Source of the DNA: Bacillota bacterium
GTDB taxonomy: Bacteria > Bacillota > Clostridia > Christensenellales > UMGS416
DNA length: 7,190 nucleotides
NCBI GenBank assembly: GCA_023422005.1
Contig: JAEZSC010000204.1
Location: 1 to 7,190 of the forward strand
Direction of reading: 5' to 3'
The notes under the pieces are model-generated. The model saw only the letters and a program-made list of their open reading frames with translations. It was not told the DNA's origin and made no database searches. The stretch's first letter is position 1; each line of letters begins with the position of its first letter. This document shows, piece by piece, positions 6,100 through 7,190 of the stretch. Both the position numbers and the translations under genes were made by a program.

Positions 6100-6732
6100 A
6101 TGCGTTATAACCATATTGTTTTCGATATGGATGGAACCCTCGTTAACACGGCATCATACACCATCCCGGCATGCAGGCAAGCTTCCCGTGAAATGGAACT
6201 TCCCATTCCAACAGATGAAGCCATCCAATCTGCAATCGGATACTCTTCTCCGGAGTTTTATAGGCTTTTGCTGCCGGATCAACCGGAAGCGGTGCTTGAA
6301 AGCTATGGGATTAGGGTACATGAGTTGGAGAAGGAAAGAATTGCTGATCTGGCGACACAGATACTGTTTCCCGGAGTATCCGAGCTTCTGCGCTGGCTCA
6401 GGGCAGAAGGGGTGCTTCTCCACATCGCAAGCACGGGTCACTGCGAATATGTGCATTATGCGCTGACCTGCTCGGGCATTATCAGCCTGTTTGATTCGAT
6501 TGGCTGCGGGCTTCCACAGAAAGAGTCGATGGCCATCAATATAAAAAACACCAGCCCACAATCATCTTGGGTATTCATTGGTGATCGGTTCAAGGACGCC
6601 GATGCCGCCCGGGCCGCTTGTATGCCGTCCATCTTTGCAGGATGGTCTACATGGAATGCAAAAGAAGGCGCATTGTTCGATTACAGTGTTATGAGCATTG
6701 ATGAACTGAAGATATTTCTGGTGAAGACTTAA
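6100..6732 (+). CDS. HAD-superfamily phosphatase (phosphoglycolate phosphatase/PGMB-like)
   Basis: This 210-residue cytoplasmic hydrolase contains all four HAD motifs. Motif I is DMDGT (residues 9-13) with nucleophile Asp9 and acid/base Asp11; motif II is STG (111-113); the motif III lysine is probably Lys141; motif IV is GDRFKDADAA (161-170) with metal-binding Asp162 and Asp166. Residues about 16-85 form the alpha-helical cap, as in the phosphoglycolate phosphatase/beta-phosphoglucomutase branch. It probably removes phosphate from a small sugar-phosphate or related metabolite; specificity cannot be read from sequence. A TGAGGA at 6088-6093 lies six bases before the ATG. It follows the URO-D-family gene by 68 bases in the same direction. 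Its base composition is visibly less GC-rich than the operon genes, so it may be a neighbour rather than a pathway member. Confidence 0.88.
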   Translation: MRYNHIVFDMDGTLVNTASYTIPACRQASREMELPIPTDEAIQSAIGYSSPEFYRLLLPDQPEAVLESYGIRVHELEKERIADLATQILFPGVSELLRWLRAEGVLLHIASTGHCEYVHYALTCSGIISLFDSIGCGLPQKESMAINIKNTSPQSSWVFIGDRFKDADAARAACMPSIFAGWSTWNAKEGALFDYSVMSIDELKIFLVKT

Positions 6733-6867
6733 CTTCGGTTTATAACCAGATGGCCCCAAACAAGTCGGTGAGCCAAGCGTGTAGTTTTTGCAGGCAGATC
6801 GGGGGAGCTCAATTTCGTATTATCATGGCTCGCTGTTCGTCATGACAGGCGTTTGAATGGCAGGTTA
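6733..6867. other. Non-coding stretch with no identified element
   Basis: Between the phosphatase stop and the promoter I found no convincing open frame, tRNA or T-tailed terminator hairpin. Only trivial dyads are present, such as GGTTTATAACC near 6737 and GTCATGAC near 6839. GC content falls across this stretch into the AT-rich gene that follows. Confidence 0.4.
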
Positions 6868-6896
6868 TTAACAAACTCGAGAAGATGATTTATAAT
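6868..6896 (+). promoter_or_regulatory. Sigma70/sigmaA-type promoter for the 3'-terminal gene
   Basis: TTAACA (6868-6873, five of six matches to TTGACA) is followed after exactly 17 bases by a perfect TATAAT (6891-6896). Transcription would start near 6903, giving an mRNA leader of about 50 bases before the ATG at 6954. The small palindrome GTTATTAAC (6864-6872) overlaps the -35 and could be an operator, but it is short and may be chance. The promoter marks an independent transcription unit. Confidence 0.65.
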
Positions 6897-6953
6897 GCCT
6901 ATAACACACAGTTTTGGACTGCCGATTATTGTATTCTGGGCAGGAGCTAAATA

Positions 6954-7190
6954 ATGAAAAATAAATGGTTTGCTTTCATTAGAATCTTCGAAAATGAAAG
7001 TTATATTGAATCATCTGGGATATCTTTTAATGAGTTTTATAATGGCATAAATGAGAAACCGCTAAACATTTTAGTTCTTAAAGGCCATCCAAACAATACC
7101 GCTTTTAATTATGAACATTTGTTCCACTATATAACATCTGAGAATGTTGTAGAGTTTACAAAATCAAATGTGTATGATTATGGGGATTTT
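6954..7190 (+). CDS. Hypothetical protein, 5' part only (runs off the window)
   Basis: An ATG at 6954, seven bases after AGGAG (6942-6946), opens a frame that stays open for 79 codons to the end of the window. The protein begins MKNKWFAFIRIFENESYIE and is rich in Asn, Phe, Tyr, Ile and Glu. It shows no signal peptide, membrane segment or domain signature that I recognise. Hand counting gives about 29% GC over 6961-7190, far below the operon genes, with A/T-ending codons throughout. It has its own promoter upstream. Together these suggest a separate unit, possibly acquired from an AT-rich source. No function is proposed. Confidence 0.7.
   Translation, partial: MKNKWFAFIRIFENESYIESSGISFNEFYNGINEKPLNILVLKGHPNNTAFNYEHLFHYITSENVVEFTKSNVYDYGDF

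Noticed and set aside
6818..6823. TATTAT as a second -10 element upstream of the last gene
   Set aside because: No acceptable -35 hexamer 16-18 bases upstream, and it lies about 130 bases from the gene; the promoter at 6868-6896 is far better.

Overview
The window carries most of a co-directional (+ strand) catabolic operon, followed by a phosphatase gene and the start of an unrelated AT-rich gene. Strong AGGAGG-type ribosome sites, LplB/YtcP-class sugar permeases and a non-pyrrolysine MttB-family protein suggest a Bacillota-like (clostridial or Paenibacillus-like) or similar anaerobic bacterium, possibly uncultured. This taxonomic guess is inference; no rRNA or marker gene is present.

Layout. 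1-50: a GC-rich hairpin and a consensus ribosome site, probably the gap after an upstream solute-binding-protein gene outside the window. 51-1918: two inner-membrane permease subunits of a CUT1-type (LplB/LplC, YteP/YtcP) carbohydrate ABC importer. 1923-3314: an MttB-superfamily (trimethylamine methyltransferase family) protein with no in-frame amber codon. 3331-4689: a glycoside hydrolase family 4 (NAD/metal-dependent) enzyme with an atypical metal-site signature. 4690-4780: an intercistronic stretch with a perfect 13-bp hairpin. 4781-6031: a divergent uroporphyrinogen-decarboxylase/MtaA-fold protein. 6100-6732: a HAD phosphatase, possibly with its own weak promoter. 6733-6953: non-coding, holding a good sigma70-type promoter. 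6954-7190: the 5' part of an AT-rich gene of unknown function that runs off the window.

How they may work together (inference): the permeases bring in an unphosphorylated oligosaccharide or glycoside; the GH4 enzyme cleaves it by its NAD-dependent oxidation/elimination chemistry; the MttB-like and URO-D-like proteins are from the two families that act as methyltransferase I and methyltransferase II in corrinoid-dependent methyl transfer. Their placement on both sides of a glycosidase, behind a sugar importer, suggests a locus for a methylated sugar, glycoside or glycosylated methyl-amine/methoxy compound. The window shows no corrinoid protein, reductive activator, solute-binding protein, ABC ATPase or regulator, so the hypothesis depends on the flanks. 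The operon genes are GC-rich, the phosphatase is more balanced, and the last gene is about 29% GC (hand count), so a locus boundary lies near 6733-6953.
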